Assembly: GCA_902800045.1 (NCBI GenBank)
Contig: CADCCZ010000001.1
Location: forward strand, 663,346-727,345
DNA from: an uncultured Bacteroidia bacterium
Lineage (GTDB): Bacteria; Bacteroidota; Bacteroidia; Bacteroidales; ML635J-15
Direction: 5' to 3'
Length of the DNA stretch: 64,000 nucleotides
A model generated the notes under the pieces. It saw nothing but the letters and a program-made list of their open reading frames with translations. It was not told the DNA's origin and ran no database searches. Positions 45,903 through 54,214 of the stretch are shown here, piece after piece; the first letter of the stretch is position 1; the number at the start of each line of letters is the position of its first letter. A program made the translations under genes and the position numbers.

Positions 45903-47387
45903 ATGGAAACATATTACATTGGAACAGAAAGATTAACGCTTGACAAATTAGAAGAAATCATTGAAAGCGGATGTGAAATAGCCTTGTCGGAAGAGGCAAT
46001 AAAGAACATAGAGCATTGCCGTAACTACTTGGACGAGAAGATGAAGAACCGTGAAAAACCAATTTACGGTATTACTACGGGATTCGGTTCATTGTGCAAT
46101 ACTTCGGTTTCGGAGAACGAACTTGAGCAACTTCAGGAAAACCTTATCAAGTCGCACTCCTGCGGTATGGGCGAAGAGGTTGAGCAGCGCATTGTCCGTC
46201 TTATGATGTTCTTGAAAGTCAAGAATATGTCATACGGTATTTCTGGCGTTTGCGTATCTACCGCACAGCGTCTTGTCGATTTCTACAACAAGGGCATAAC
46301 TCCAGTTGTTTATCAACTTGGCTCGCTTGGCGCATCGGGCGACTTGGCTCCGTTGGCTCACATTACCCTTGCTATGCTTGGAATGGGAGAGGTTTACTAT
46401 AAGGGACAAAAGCGTGAATCGGCTGATGTTCTCCGCGAACTCGACATGGAACCGCTTCGTCTAAAATCGAAGGAAGGTCTTGCACTCATCAACGGCACAC
46501 AGTTCATGTTGTCGCACGCTATCGATGCTTTGCTTCGTGGTCGTAAGATTTTAAAGAATGCCGACATCATCGCAACAATGTCGCTCGAAGGATTCAACGG
46601 TCTTGCTGACCCGTTCACCGAGAACCTTCACACCATCCGTCCGCACAAGGGACAAATTAAGACAGCACAGAACATCCGCGCATACCTTACTGGTTCGGAA
46701 TTGCAACAGCAGAAGAAAACCACAGTACAGGATCCATATTCGTTCCGTTGCGTTCCGCAGGTTCACGGAGCATCGAAAGATGCTTGGGACTATGTTGCAA
46801 GCGTTGTCGAGACCGAAATCAACTCGGTTACCGACAATCCTATGGTTTTCCCGGATGACGACCTTGTTTTGAGTGGCGGTAACTTCCACGGACAGCCTCT
46901 GGCAATCGTCATGGACTTCCTTTCAATCGCTATGGCAGAAATTGGAAGCATTTCCGAACGTCGTATCTACCGTCTTATCAGCGGTGATAGGGGTTTGCCA
47001 GCATTCTTGGTCGCAAAGCCTGGTCTCAACAGCGGTTTTATGATTCCGCAATATACTGCAGCATCTATCGTTAGCCAGAACAAGCAGTTGTGTATGCCAG
47101 CAAGCGTCGATTCGCTGTCGTCGTCCAACGAACAAGAAGACCATGTAAGTATGGGAGCAAATGCAGGTACAAAGCTTCTGCGCGTAGTTGCAAATGTAGA
47201 ACGTGTTCTCGCTATAGAGTGCTTTGCTGCAAGTCAGGCATTGTACTTCCGCGAACCGCTCAAGCCGTCGCCGTTCATTCAGGAATTTGTAAAGGATTTC
47301 CGTAAGGAAGTTCCAATCGTTCAGGACGATACAGTAATGTACAAGCTGATGAACAAGTCGCTTGAGTTCTTGAAGAACAGAAAGTAA
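45903..47387 (+). CDS. hutH: Histidine ammonia-lyase
   Basis: A 494-residue MIO enzyme that deaminates an aromatic amino acid. The MIO-forming triad Ala-Ser-Gly is at residues 144-146 (GSLGASGDLAP). The early YGITTGFGSL motif carries the active-site Tyr, and the specificity site reads LIKSHSCG (Ser-His), as in histidine rather than tyrosine lyases. No hutU, hutI or ftcD is in the window, so this may not be part of a standard Hut operon. It ends with a strong terminator. Confidence 0.88.
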   Translation: METYYIGTERLTLDKLEEIIESGCEIALSEEAIKNIEHCRNYLDEKMKNREKPIYGITTGFGSLCNTSVSENELEQLQENLIKSHSCGMGEEVEQRIVRLMMFLKVKNMSYGISGVCVSTAQRLVDFYNKGITPVVYQLGSLGASGDLAPLAHITLAMLGMGEVYYKGQKRESADVLRELDMEPLRLKSKEGLALINGTQFMLSHAIDALLRGRKILKNADIIATMSLEGFNGLADPFTENLHTIRPHKGQIKTAQNIRAYLTGSELQQQKKTTVQDPYSFRCVPQVHGASKDAWDYVASVVETEINSVTDNPMVFPDDDLVLSGGNFHGQPLAIVMDFLSIAMAEIGSISERRIYRLISGDRGLPAFLVAKPGLNSGFMIPQYTAASIVSQNKQLCMPASVDSLSSSNEQEDHVSMGANAGTKLLRVVANVERVLAIECFAASQALYFREPLKPSPFIQEFVKDFRKEVPIVQDDTVMYKLMNKSLEFLKNRK

Positions 47388-47417
47388 ATAAGAGGTAATT
47401 TGGATTCAAGGATAGCT

Positions 47418-47452
47418 GAAGGGTAATCGGAAACGGTTGCCCTTCTTTTTTT
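47418..47452 (+). terminator. Intrinsic terminator of rfbB-hutH
   Basis: Stem GAAGGG (47418-47423) / CCCTTC (47440-47445), extended by an inner AATCG/CGGTT pairing that closes a GAAA tetraloop, followed by seven T (47446-47452). Confidence 0.9.
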
Positions 47453-47461
47453 GCCATATCA

Positions 47462-47635
47462 AACGTGAAACATTGAAACGGCGTAGCCATTCAAACCTAG
47501 AAACGGCTTTAGTCATTGAAACTTTGAACATTGAACCCTTGAACGTAGAACACTTGAACGTTGAACCCTTCAAACATAGAAACGTGCAACATTCAAACGG
47601 GCTTTGCCCATCAAACGCCGCAGGCATAGAAACAT
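47462..47635. repeat. Modular RAAAC/palindrome repeat tract downstream of hutH
   Basis: A ~175-bp tract made of RAAAC or GAAC words spaced 7-9 bp apart and interrupted by small palindromes: GGC-gta-GCC (47480-47488), GGGC-ttt-GCCC (47599-47609) and GCC-gca-GGC (47617-47625). Each palindrome is flanked by (G/C)AAAC. The word AAACATAGAAACGTG (about 47572-47586) recurs on the reverse strand at 61081-61110. Open frames here are short and low-complexity; treated as non-coding. Confidence 0.7.
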
Positions 47636-48838
47636 TCAAAAACTAATTTTCCTGTTTGCCAGCAATTCGTCGTATAGATTCTTCATGTCGTTGACGAGGC
47701 GGGTATAGTGGAATTTGTCGCGGACAAAAATCCAGCCGTCCTCCGACATCTGCTTGCGCATCTCGTCGTTTTCGATAAGCATAAGTAAATTGTCGCTGAA
47801 GGCTTCGACATTCTGGGTGGGAGAGAGCAGTGCGGTTTTTCCTTCCATAACTACGTCCCTGATGCCTCCGACAATGGTGCTTACAACAGGCACATTCGCC
47901 GCCTGCGATTCGATTATGGAAACAGGTGTGCCTTCGTTGAGCGACGTTAGCGCGGAGATTTCAGAACCGGCAAATACATAGTCGGCATCTTTTATCCACG
48001 AAGTAAATATAAGGTCGGAATATGGTACTTTGTGCTCAGGCGTCGAAATTGTAAGTCCGTGAGAAGTAGCATATTCCATGAGGGTGTTGCGTAAGTCGCC
48101 ATCGCCGACTATAACTCCGCGTACCTTGCGGTTGGTTTTCGTTTTTACATCCTTTATGACATCGATAAACATCTTGTGGTTCTTCACAGGAACAAGACGT
48201 CCGACTATCGAAATTGCAATCTCGTCGTCGGCAATGTCGTACTGCTTACGGAAAGCATCTCGCTTCATGGCCTTGTTTTCCTGGAAGCGGTTGAGGTCGA
48301 ATCCCAAAGGTATTACCCTGAATTTTTCGGCGGGCGCAATCTTGTATATTTCAGAGAGTTCGTATTTCTGTATGTCGCTAATGGCAACAATAGCAGACGA
48401 TTTTTTCGCGTAGTGCTGTTCTATCTTGCGGAAAGTTTCTGTTATATACTTATTGAAGTACGAGTTGAAAATATGTCCGTGAAAAGTGTGTACAATCACT
48501 GGTACTCCGCAACTTATGGCAGCCTGTCGCCCAAGTACGCCAGCCTTGGAGGCGTGGGTGTGTACTATGTCGGGCTTGTAGCGCTTGATAATGTTCTTAA
48601 TCTTCTCGTATGCCACCATGTCGTTGTAGCCGTTGATGCTTCTTATCATCTCGCTTATCTTGATGGCATGTATCCCAAGCTTCTGGACAATATAGTCGGA
48701 ACAAGCTTCCGACTTGTCGTTCATTCCCCCAACCAACAGAGTTTCGTAATCGGGCGCCATATACTTGGTAAGATAACTTACGTTGTATGTAGGTCCGCCA
48801 AGATTGAACCTGTTTATTATCCTTAATACTTTGGGCAT
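47636..48838 (-). CDS. GT4-family glycosyltransferase
   Basis: 400 residues starting MPKVLRIINRFNLGGPTYN. The frame is open 35 codons further upstream, but that part encodes a different gene's 3' end in another frame and is rejected. N-terminal GT-B domain with GGPTYNV, HTHASKAGVLGR and HTFHGH; the C-terminal domain has VGRLVPVKNHKMF and the EGTPVSIIESQAANVPVV acceptor/donor block with the conserved Glu. It transfers a sugar to a glycan or lipid acceptor at the cytoplasmic membrane. One-base overlap with the small membrane protein upstream. Confidence 0.9.
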   Translation of the reverse strand: MPKVLRIINRFNLGGPTYNVSYLTKYMAPDYETLLVGGMNDKSEACSDYIVQKLGIHAIKISEMIRSINGYNDMVAYEKIKNIIKRYKPDIVHTHASKAGVLGRQAAISCGVPVIVHTFHGHIFNSYFNKYITETFRKIEQHYAKKSSAIVAISDIQKYELSEIYKIAPAEKFRVIPLGFDLNRFQENKAMKRDAFRKQYDIADDEIAISIVGRLVPVKNHKMFIDVIKDVKTKTNRKVRGVIVGDGDLRNTLMEYATSHGLTISTPEHKVPYSDLIFTSWIKDADYVFAGSEISALTSLNEGTPVSIIESQAANVPVVSTIVGGIRDVVMEGKTALLSPTQNVEAFSDNLLMLIENDEMRKQMSEDGWIFVRDKFHYTRLVNDMKNLYDELLANRKISF

Positions 48839-49149
48839 TAGCTTATTAACGATGTTAGATTGGCTTTCTTTGTCCTTTTTGCCTTTATCGCAATCAGGTT
48901 TGCAATAAGCACGGTGACGGCAATGCCGACAATACCGAGACAAAGGCCTGTTATGATCAAAAAAAGCAGCAGCACCCAGTATCTCATGTTCAGGACGCTG
49001 CTTACCTTTATTCCTTTTTTCTTTTCTTCGACAATGTGAAGGATGGAACCGTCGTAGACATAAATGTCGCCCTTCCTAATCACGGTCTTGCTGTAGTTGG
49101 CCTTGATCAGGTCGAAGATTTCCTGTTTCCTGGGCGACAGTTCCTGCAT
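48838..49149 (-). CDS. Small membrane protein, unknown function
   Basis: A 103-residue protein. Soluble N-terminus (about 1-50) with a helix-turn region and a short beta segment, then a long hydrophobic stretch (about 57-88) that could be one or two helices, and a basic tail. No family recognised. Sandwiched 6 bp after the aminotransferase and overlapping the glycosyltransferase start by one base, so all three are translated together. Confidence 0.6.
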   Translation of the reverse strand: MQELSPRKQEIFDLIKANYSKTVIRKGDIYVYDGSILHIVEEKKKGIKVSSVLNMRYWVLLLFLIITGLCLGIVGIAVTVLIANLIAIKAKRTKKANLTSLIS

Positions 49150-49155
49150 TTTTGC

Positions 49156-50463
49156 CTAGTGGTTCTGCTTATAGATTTCGAGGCGTTTTTCGAGCAATTC
49201 CATCTTGTCGGGCGTAATCTGCGATACGCAGGCGCGAAGTCCGTATTTCTTGCTTCCTGTGTTGTCGAGAGTGATTGCGCTGATTCCGTAGTGCAGAAGT
49301 TCTTCCAATAACTTGTCACCAGTCCAGTCCTTATAGGTGATGGTGAAGTAGAAACCATCTGCCAAGTCCTTGTCGATGTCCTTGTCGTACACGATGTTAA
49401 ATCCTGCATCGATGAAAAGTTTCTTCATCTTTTCGGCACGCTTGCCATACTCCTCGATGTCCTTGATGAAGTTGAAAGTGCCATCGTTTGCAGCCTTGAG
49501 CATTGCAGCCATACCATATTGTGCTGAGTGGCAAACGCCAGAGCTCAAAGCATAGATAATTCTCATTACGAATGTTGCTCCGAACTGGTCTCTGCCGAAA
49601 CGCTTCTGCAAGTTGGGGTACGAGCGGTGGAAAATCTTGTCGGAAATTGCCACAACTGCCACACGCTGACCGGCATAGCTGAATGCCTTGGAGCCAGAAA
49701 TCATCAAGATGTAATTGTCGGTGTAGTTTGCAACCGATGCCTGGTAGGGCGGGAATCCGGGATGATAGGTGTCGTCGCGGAAGTCCATGCGGAAGTATGC
49801 AAGGTCTTCGATTACTATTGCATCGTACTTGTCAGCAACCTCGGCGATTATTTTCAGTTCGTCGTCGGTGAAGCAAATCCAGCTCGGGTTGTTGGGGTTG
49901 GAGTAGATGATGGAGTTGATGTTGCCTTTCGAGAGGTATGATTCCAGCTTGTCACGAAGTTTTTCGCCACGGTAATCGTAAACATCAAAGCTTTCGTACT
50001 TGTGTCCCATTACATTGAACTGCTGTTTCTGAACAGGGAACCCTGGGTCGATGAAAAGAGCAGTATCCTTCTGCGGGTCGAGGTTTGAGCAGGTGAGGAA
50101 GGTTGCGTAACCGCCTTGCATTGAACCGACTGTTGGAATGCAGCATTCTGGCGATATGTCAACGCCGATGAAATTCTTCACAAACCTCGATGCTTCCTTC
50201 TTGAGTTCGGGAACACCGTCAACCATCGGGTATATTGCAGCAACGCCGTCGTTGAGAGCCTTTATTTCGGCATCGGTGCCGACCTTTGGCGGCTTCAAAC
50301 TAGGTACGCCCATCTCCATCCTGACGAATTTCTCGCCAGTTTCCTTCTCTATGCAATTAACTAATCCGACAATTTCTCTGATTGTCGATTTGCCTATGTT
50401 GTTGATTCCCAACTTACGGCATTGTTCGTTGATAACTGTGTCACAAATTGGTGTGTTTGCCAT
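49156..50463 (-). CDS. PLP-dependent class I/II aminotransferase
   Basis: A 435-residue fold-type I enzyme. PLP Lys in the conserved SGSKAFSYAGQR near residue 255, with the upstream SNPNNPSW and EDLAYF (cofactor Asp) motifs intact. It is longer than standard aspartate aminotransferases at the N-terminus and has an EMGVPS motif at about residue 50. The substrate is not evident; the link to a glycosyltransferase operon suggests amino-sugar or cell-envelope work but does not prove it. A 10-bp inverted repeat lies 23-71 bp upstream. Confidence 0.87.
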   Translation of the reverse strand: MANTPICDTVINEQCRKLGINNIGKSTIREIVGLVNCIEKETGEKFVRMEMGVPSLKPPKVGTDAEIKALNDGVAAIYPMVDGVPELKKEASRFVKNFIGVDISPECCIPTVGSMQGGYATFLTCSNLDPQKDTALFIDPGFPVQKQQFNVMGHKYESFDVYDYRGEKLRDKLESYLSKGNINSIIYSNPNNPSWICFTDDELKIIAEVADKYDAIVIEDLAYFRMDFRDDTYHPGFPPYQASVANYTDNYILMISGSKAFSYAGQRVAVVAISDKIFHRSYPNLQKRFGRDQFGATFVMRIIYALSSGVCHSAQYGMAAMLKAANDGTFNFIKDIEEYGKRAEKMKKLFIDAGFNIVYDKDIDKDLADGFYFTITYKDWTGDKLLEELLHYGISAITLDNTGSKKYGLRACVSQITPDKMELLEKRLEIYKQNH

Positions 50464-50485
50464 ATCTATATAATTTTAAAATTTC

Positions 50486-50534
50486 ACAATGTTAATAAAT
50501 TTTTCTTATGTGGAAAAATGTTTTTTAACATTGT
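50486..50534. repeat. 10-bp inverted repeat upstream of the aminotransferase
   Basis: ACAATGTTAA (50486-50495) and TTAACATTGT (50525-50534) are perfect inverted copies 29 bp apart, in the 5' region of the aminotransferase operon. They could be paired operator half-sites. Confidence 0.4.
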
Positions 50535-50586
50535 TTCTATGGCTACAAAAAAGATTTGAAAACTTTTTTTTGAATTGGAAAAAATG

Positions 50587-50594
50587 TATTTTTG
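50587..50594 (+). promoter_or_regulatory. -7 promoter box with a ~90-nt leader
   Basis: TATTTTTG, 96 bp before the ATG at 50691. The leader contains GGGTTCT (50629-50635) and AGAACCC (50667-50673), which could close a long stem-loop. Confidence 0.45.
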
Positions 50595-50690
50595 TGATCA
50601 AAATGACATAAGTCAAGGTTTGGGTTATGGGTTCTGCCTGTACTGAGACTGCTAAAATGGAATTATAGAACCCTCTTAATACATCAAAAG

Positions 50691-51284
50691 ATGAAAAACA
50701 TATACATTATTACATTAGCAATGTTACTGATGCCTTGTATTTCTTTTGCGCAGAGCAATAATCCTCAGGACATTTTTAATAAAACAATAAGGACATCCGC
50801 GAAAAACGCTCAAATGTTGGACATTTCTCCCGACAATAGGTATATTATATACACAGAAGAAACAAAATCTGATATTAATAACAATGCAAATTTGTTTGAA
50901 GGAGATATGCCGCACAATACCCTCATGTTATATGACTGTGCTACTAATAAGAAAATAATAATTGCAACGTCCGACGATCCATTTGAAATAGAAGGATTTG
51001 GTAAATCTATTGACGTTAATGTGTCAAATGCTCAATACCTCAAGGGTAAGGTTATATTCGTTACTCCAGCATGGGTGACATGTGATGCAGTAATGATATA
51101 TGACATAGCAACACAGAACATTAAATTATTAAGCCCAGGTTTCAATTATTTTGTTACATCATCTGGAAGCATAAAAATCGAATCCACAACAGTTCTTGAA
51201 AACCGTGGTCGCGTTGGATACGACATCTATTATGATGTTGATGGCAATGTTATTCGTAAAAGCGATTATTACGATTTTAAGTAG
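50691..51284 (+). CDS. Secreted hypothetical protein
   Basis: A 197-residue protein with a signal peptide (MKNIYIITLAMLLMPCISFA). The mature part has beta-strand-rich segments resembling blades of a TolB/WD-type propeller (ISPDNRYIIYTEET, then LMLYDCATNKKIIIA), but it is too short for a full propeller. Monocistronic, with a promoter box and a structured leader. AT-richer than average. Confidence 0.65.
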   Translation: MKNIYIITLAMLLMPCISFAQSNNPQDIFNKTIRTSAKNAQMLDISPDNRYIIYTEETKSDINNNANLFEGDMPHNTLMLYDCATNKKIIIATSDDPFEIEGFGKSIDVNVSNAQYLKGKVIFVTPAWVTCDAVMIYDIATQNIKLLSPGFNYFVTSSGSIKIESTTVLENRGRVGYDIYYDVDGNVIRKSDYYDFK

Positions 51285-51322
51285 TTTTTGCCTGAATAAA
51301 AAATTATGAATGCTTTATTTTA

Positions 51323-51691
51323 TCATTTTGCAACTACAAGCAAAGTGTCTGAGTACTCGAACTTTAGCCCTGAAATTTCTTCAAATTCCTTGCCGCTGTC
51401 GAGAATGTCCTCGTCGTCGGCTTCGTAGTGCCAGACGATTGTAATTCCTTCGTTACCTTTGAGTTTCTTGAAAAAATTGTACAGGAACTTCGCAGAACTC
51501 GTGTTGAAATACCCAAGAGAAAAGTGAATTCTGAGGTTGTGGTTCTCTGCGTATTTTGTTGATACAATGTTGTTTAACTTTGCGAATATTTCCGTTGGAT
51601 TTTCCGGTATGATGACACCCCATACGCAGAGGTCGCCGTTTTCCTCGTAAATGTGTGGTGTTTTTCCTGTTGCTTCTACTAGTACTTTCAT
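51323..51691 (-). CDS. siaC: SiaC-like regulatory phosphoprotein
   Basis: A 122-residue protein matching the SiaC/DUF1987 family: N-terminal TGKTPHIYEENGDLCVWGVIIPEN region and the mid-protein IHFSLGYFNTSSAKFLYNFF, where the Ser/Thr in NTSSAK is the phosphorylated switch in characterised SiaC proteins. It is 3 bp after the siaB-like gene. In pseudomonads SiaB/SiaC tune a diguanylate cyclase; neither a cyclase nor a SiaA phosphatase is nearby here. Confidence 0.85.
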   Translation of the reverse strand: MKVLVEATGKTPHIYEENGDLCVWGVIIPENPTEIFAKLNNIVSTKYAENHNLRIHFSLGYFNTSSAKFLYNFFKKLKGNEGITIVWHYEADDEDILDSGKEFEEISGLKFEYSDTLLVVAK

Positions 51692-51694
51692 TTT

Positions 51695-52150
51695 CTATCT
51701 GTTGAATGTTAAGTTTATTTCAAATGTTTCGTCCGAGAACTTGGTCTCGATGTCGGAGTCCGATTTCAAGCGGCAGAGGATAAGTCCGTTTCCTGTGCCT
51801 TGTTCTAAGTTTTCAGAACTAAGATTTTTCTTGAATAATTCCTTTAGATTATATGAGTCAATATTGTTGATTTCTTGGATTTTATTGTTTAAATAATTAG
51901 CACTAATTTTGTCAAGTTTTCTTGCTGTTTTTAGCTTAATGCAGCCATCGGATTCGATGACGGAAATGTCTATTCCGTTGCCGTGGTTGTGGATGGAATT
52001 GTTCTGCAAAAGCTCTATTGCACAGGATATTATCCGTTTCCGCATTGGCTTGTCGTTTTCCTGAAGTTTGCTTTCCAAAGTTTCGACTATGTTTTCGTAG
52101 TCGCTTCCTGCGGAAATATGTAAGGATAATATTGTTTTAGTATGTGACAA
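51695..52150 (-). CDS. siaB: SiaB-like protein kinase
   Basis: A 151-residue GHKL-type kinase. N box: CAIELLQNNSIHN (about residues 46-58). Late GTGNGLILCRLK is the ATP-lid/G box. It probably phosphorylates the SiaC-like protein encoded right after it. The only usable start is a TTG one base after the dgt stop; it yields a protein about 30 residues shorter than many SiaB proteins at the N-terminus. Confidence 0.8.
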   Translation of the reverse strand: MSHTKTILSLHISAGSDYENIVETLESKLQENDKPMRKRIISCAIELLQNNSIHNHGNGIDISVIESDGCIKLKTARKLDKISANYLNNKIQEINNIDSYNLKELFKKNLSSENLEQGTGNGLILCRLKSDSDIETKFSDETFEINLTFNR

Positions 52151-52151
52151 A

Positions 52152-53270
52152 TTATTTGAAACTTATCGGTTTAGGTATTGTTATCTGCTTCATCGCTTCA
52201 AGTGCAAAAACATCGGTCATTCCCGAAATGTAGTCGGTGATGATGTTGATTTCGGTTTCGTTGCGCGAAGTGTAGAAGTGGTCCATGGTGTTGATGTATT
52301 GACCGAAATATCTGTCAAGTTCGATTGATGATTGAGCGTATTTGTCGTAGTCCTTTTGGTTCTTGGTGTAAATGTCGTGAAGATAGTCGAACAGATTGTT
52401 TATGATTTTGTGGCAGAAGCGGTCGTATTCGTTGAGAATCTTGTTGCTGTAGATTTTCTCGTAGTTGAATTTCTTCAGTTTGGTAACCACTTCGTAGGTG
52501 TCGTCGGAGAAGCCAATCATGTCACGGTTCTTCGAGTTTTCAATAAGGTCGAGAATCAACGAGTTGATAATCTGTCCGTTGTGGTTGCCAAGCATTTCCT
52601 TTACATCGTCAGGGACATCGTCCTCGGTAATAAATCCAGCGACGAAGGCATCTTCGAGGTCGCGGCCTAGATAGGCAATCTTATCAGAGAAACGCATTAT
52701 GCAACCTTCGTAGGATGAAGGCATTACGGAGCGGTCCTTTATTGCGTCGAGGTCGTTGACTGTCTTGTTGGGATAGGCGTACTGTTCGTCGCGTTCGCCA
52801 TTGTGGCAGATGATGCCGTCCATGACGCCGTAGCATAGGTTAAGTCCGTTGCCGTGGTTGGCGAGGTAGGCGACTTGGCGGTATGAGTTGACTTCGTGTA
52901 CAAAATGCCCGTGTCCTGAGTTTGAGAGGATTATGTCAAGCGACTTTTCTCCGGCGTGTCCGAAAGGCGTGTGCCCGAGGTCGTGTCCGAGACCTATTGC
53001 GTATGCCATTTCGTCGTTCAGTTCCCAGCCGACTTTGTTCAAGCCCTTGCAAATGGTTGATGCGATTGTCGCTACATGCAGAACATGCTCAATGCGTGTG
53101 CAAATGTGGTCGTTTTCAGGAGCAAAGAAAACTTGAGTTTTCTTTTTCAACCTGCGGAACGGCGTGGAATGGATTATTGCCGTCTGGTCGCGGAAATAGT
53201 CACCGCGTATGTCTGTTTCCCTATAAGTCTTTCTTTTTGAATATACTTCGTCTGGTAGTGGGTTTCTCAT
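52152..53270 (-). CDS. dgt: dGTP triphosphohydrolase
   Basis: A 372-residue HD-superfamily dNTPase that hydrolyses dGTP to deoxyguanosine and triphosphate, controlling dNTP levels and restricting some phages. Early FRRLKKKTQVFF and TRIEHVLHVA motifs are followed by GLGHDLGHTPFGHAGE, with the metal-binding HD. C-terminal helical domain intact. 2-bp gap to the LOG-family gene and a 1-bp gap to siaB, so all four are one operon. Confidence 0.92.
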   Translation of the reverse strand: MRNPLPDEVYSKRKTYRETDIRGDYFRDQTAIIHSTPFRRLKKKTQVFFAPENDHICTRIEHVLHVATIASTICKGLNKVGWELNDEMAYAIGLGHDLGHTPFGHAGEKSLDIILSNSGHGHFVHEVNSYRQVAYLANHGNGLNLCYGVMDGIICHNGERDEQYAYPNKTVNDLDAIKDRSVMPSSYEGCIMRFSDKIAYLGRDLEDAFVAGFITEDDVPDDVKEMLGNHNGQIINSLILDLIENSKNRDMIGFSDDTYEVVTKLKKFNYEKIYSNKILNEYDRFCHKIINNLFDYLHDIYTKNQKDYDKYAQSSIELDRYFGQYINTMDHFYTSRNETEINIITDYISGMTDVFALEAMKQITIPKPISFK

Positions 53271-53272
53271 AT

Positions 53273-53854
53273 TTATTCCTTTAAATATTTGTCGTAAACG
53301 TGTGTCGGTTTGTAATTTTTGAGGTACTCGACGGCTTCTTCTGGCGTTTCACAGACATAATAAGTTGTCCTGTAGTTACTTATGGTAAAGCCTTCGTCGA
53401 AGAACTTGTCCATCTGCCTTAGCATGTCGTCGAAGAAATGGTTGAAGTTGAGAATGACAATCGCTTTGTTATGATACTTCAACTGCTTGAGCGTCAGTAT
53501 TTCAAACATTTCGTCCATTGTACCGAAAGCTCCGGGCATAATGGCAAACGAGTCGGCGTGTTCGCGCAGGTACGACTTGCGTTCCTTCATATCGTTGGTG
53601 ACAACAAGTTCTTGCATTTCGTCGGACACAATGCCTTCACGATGAAGCTTTTCGGGCACTACACCAATTATTTTTGCACCGCCTTGTTCGTATGCACCGC
53701 GCATCATCGCGCCCATAAGACCGATGATTCCTCCGCCGTGGTATATGGTGAAATTATTCTCGGCTAAGATTTTGCCGAAACGCTCAGCGAAGTCGTAATA
53801 ACCTTTCTGTAAGTCCTCGCTCGAACTGCAGAATACGCAAACCGATTTTGTCAT
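53273..53854 (-). CDS. LOG-family (TIGR00730) nucleotide phosphoribohydrolase
   Basis: A 193-residue Rossmann-like enzyme with the family's FCSSSED, GGGIIGLMGAMMRGA and MPGAFGTMDEMFEILTLKQL motifs. The usual PGGxGTxxE is PGAFGTMDE, with Gly to Ala in the loop but the catalytic Glu and downstream pattern kept. Such enzymes cleave nucleoside 5'-monophosphates or cytokinin precursors; the bacterial role is often unclear. It leads the siaBC/dgt transcript and has a -7 box. Confidence 0.9.
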   Translation of the reverse strand: MTKSVCVFCSSSEDLQKGYYDFAERFGKILAENNFTIYHGGGIIGLMGAMMRGAYEQGGAKIIGVVPEKLHREGIVSDEMQELVVTNDMKERKSYLREHADSFAIMPGAFGTMDEMFEILTLKQLKYHNKAIVILNFNHFFDDMLRQMDKFFDEGFTISNYRTTYYVCETPEEAVEYLKNYKPTHVYDKYLKE

Positions 53855-53869
53855 TTCTTAAATTTTTGA

Positions 53870-53877
53870 CAAAAATA
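53870..53877 (-). promoter_or_regulatory. -7 promoter box of the LOG-dgt-siaB-siaC operon
   Basis: CAAAAATA reads TATTTTTG on the reverse strand, 15 bp before the start codon. Confidence 0.5.
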
Positions 53878-53928
53878 ATAATAGAAGATGAGTTGCGGAA
53901 ATTTTGACGGAAAATTTTCATTTTGCAG

Positions 53929-54083
53929 AAAAAGTCGTTTGAAAAAGTGTGTAATTTGTTTAAAAAGTCGTTTGAAAAAGTGCGTAATTTGTTTAAAAAG
54001 TCGTTTGAAAAAGTGTATAATTTGTTTAAAAAGTCGCTTGAAAAAGTGTGTAATTTGTTCAAAAAGTCGTTTGAAAAAGTGTA
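53929..54083. repeat. 33-bp tandem repeat, 4.7 copies
   Basis: Four full 33-bp units (53929-53961, 53962-53994, 53995-54027, 54028-54060) plus a partial fifth (to 54083), each opening AAAAAGTCG(T/C)TTGAAAAAGTG and ending AATTTGTT(T/C). Units differ by only one or two substitutions. It occupies the 360-bp gap between the divergent LOG and DUF4143 genes; the rest of the gap holds only the two promoter boxes. Because 33 is divisible by three, open frames run through it on both strands; these are judged non-coding. Confidence 0.9.
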
Positions 54084-54183
54084 AAATATCGTTTTAATCA
54101 GTTGTGTATAAATAATTTAGTATTTTTAAGATAAAATTAGTGATATAAATTGGAAATAATTTTGTTGGTAATTTTGTTTGTTG

Positions 54184-54191
54184 TATTTTTG
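54184..54191 (+). promoter_or_regulatory. -7 promoter box of the DUF4143 ATPase gene
   Basis: TATTTTTG, 23 bp before the ATG at 54215. Supports that start over the GTG at 54191. Confidence 0.5.
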
Positions 54192-54214
54192 TGCTTGAAG
54201 TAAAAGATGTTTTT

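Noticed and set aside
47462..47635. CRISPR-like array in the RAAAC tract
   Set aside because: Word spacing is irregular (7-15 bp), there are no constant repeats with unique 30-40 bp spacers and no cas genes.
48839..48943. 35-codon Cys-rich extension of the glycosyltransferase
   Set aside because: It lies within the 3' end of the upstream membrane-protein gene; the normal GT4 start MPKVLRIINR is at 48838.
53888..54097. Open frame with an 11-residue CxxC repeat through the 33-bp tandem repeats
   Set aside because: Created by a repeat whose unit is divisible by three; both strands are open; no promoter or start context fits; composition is low-complexity.
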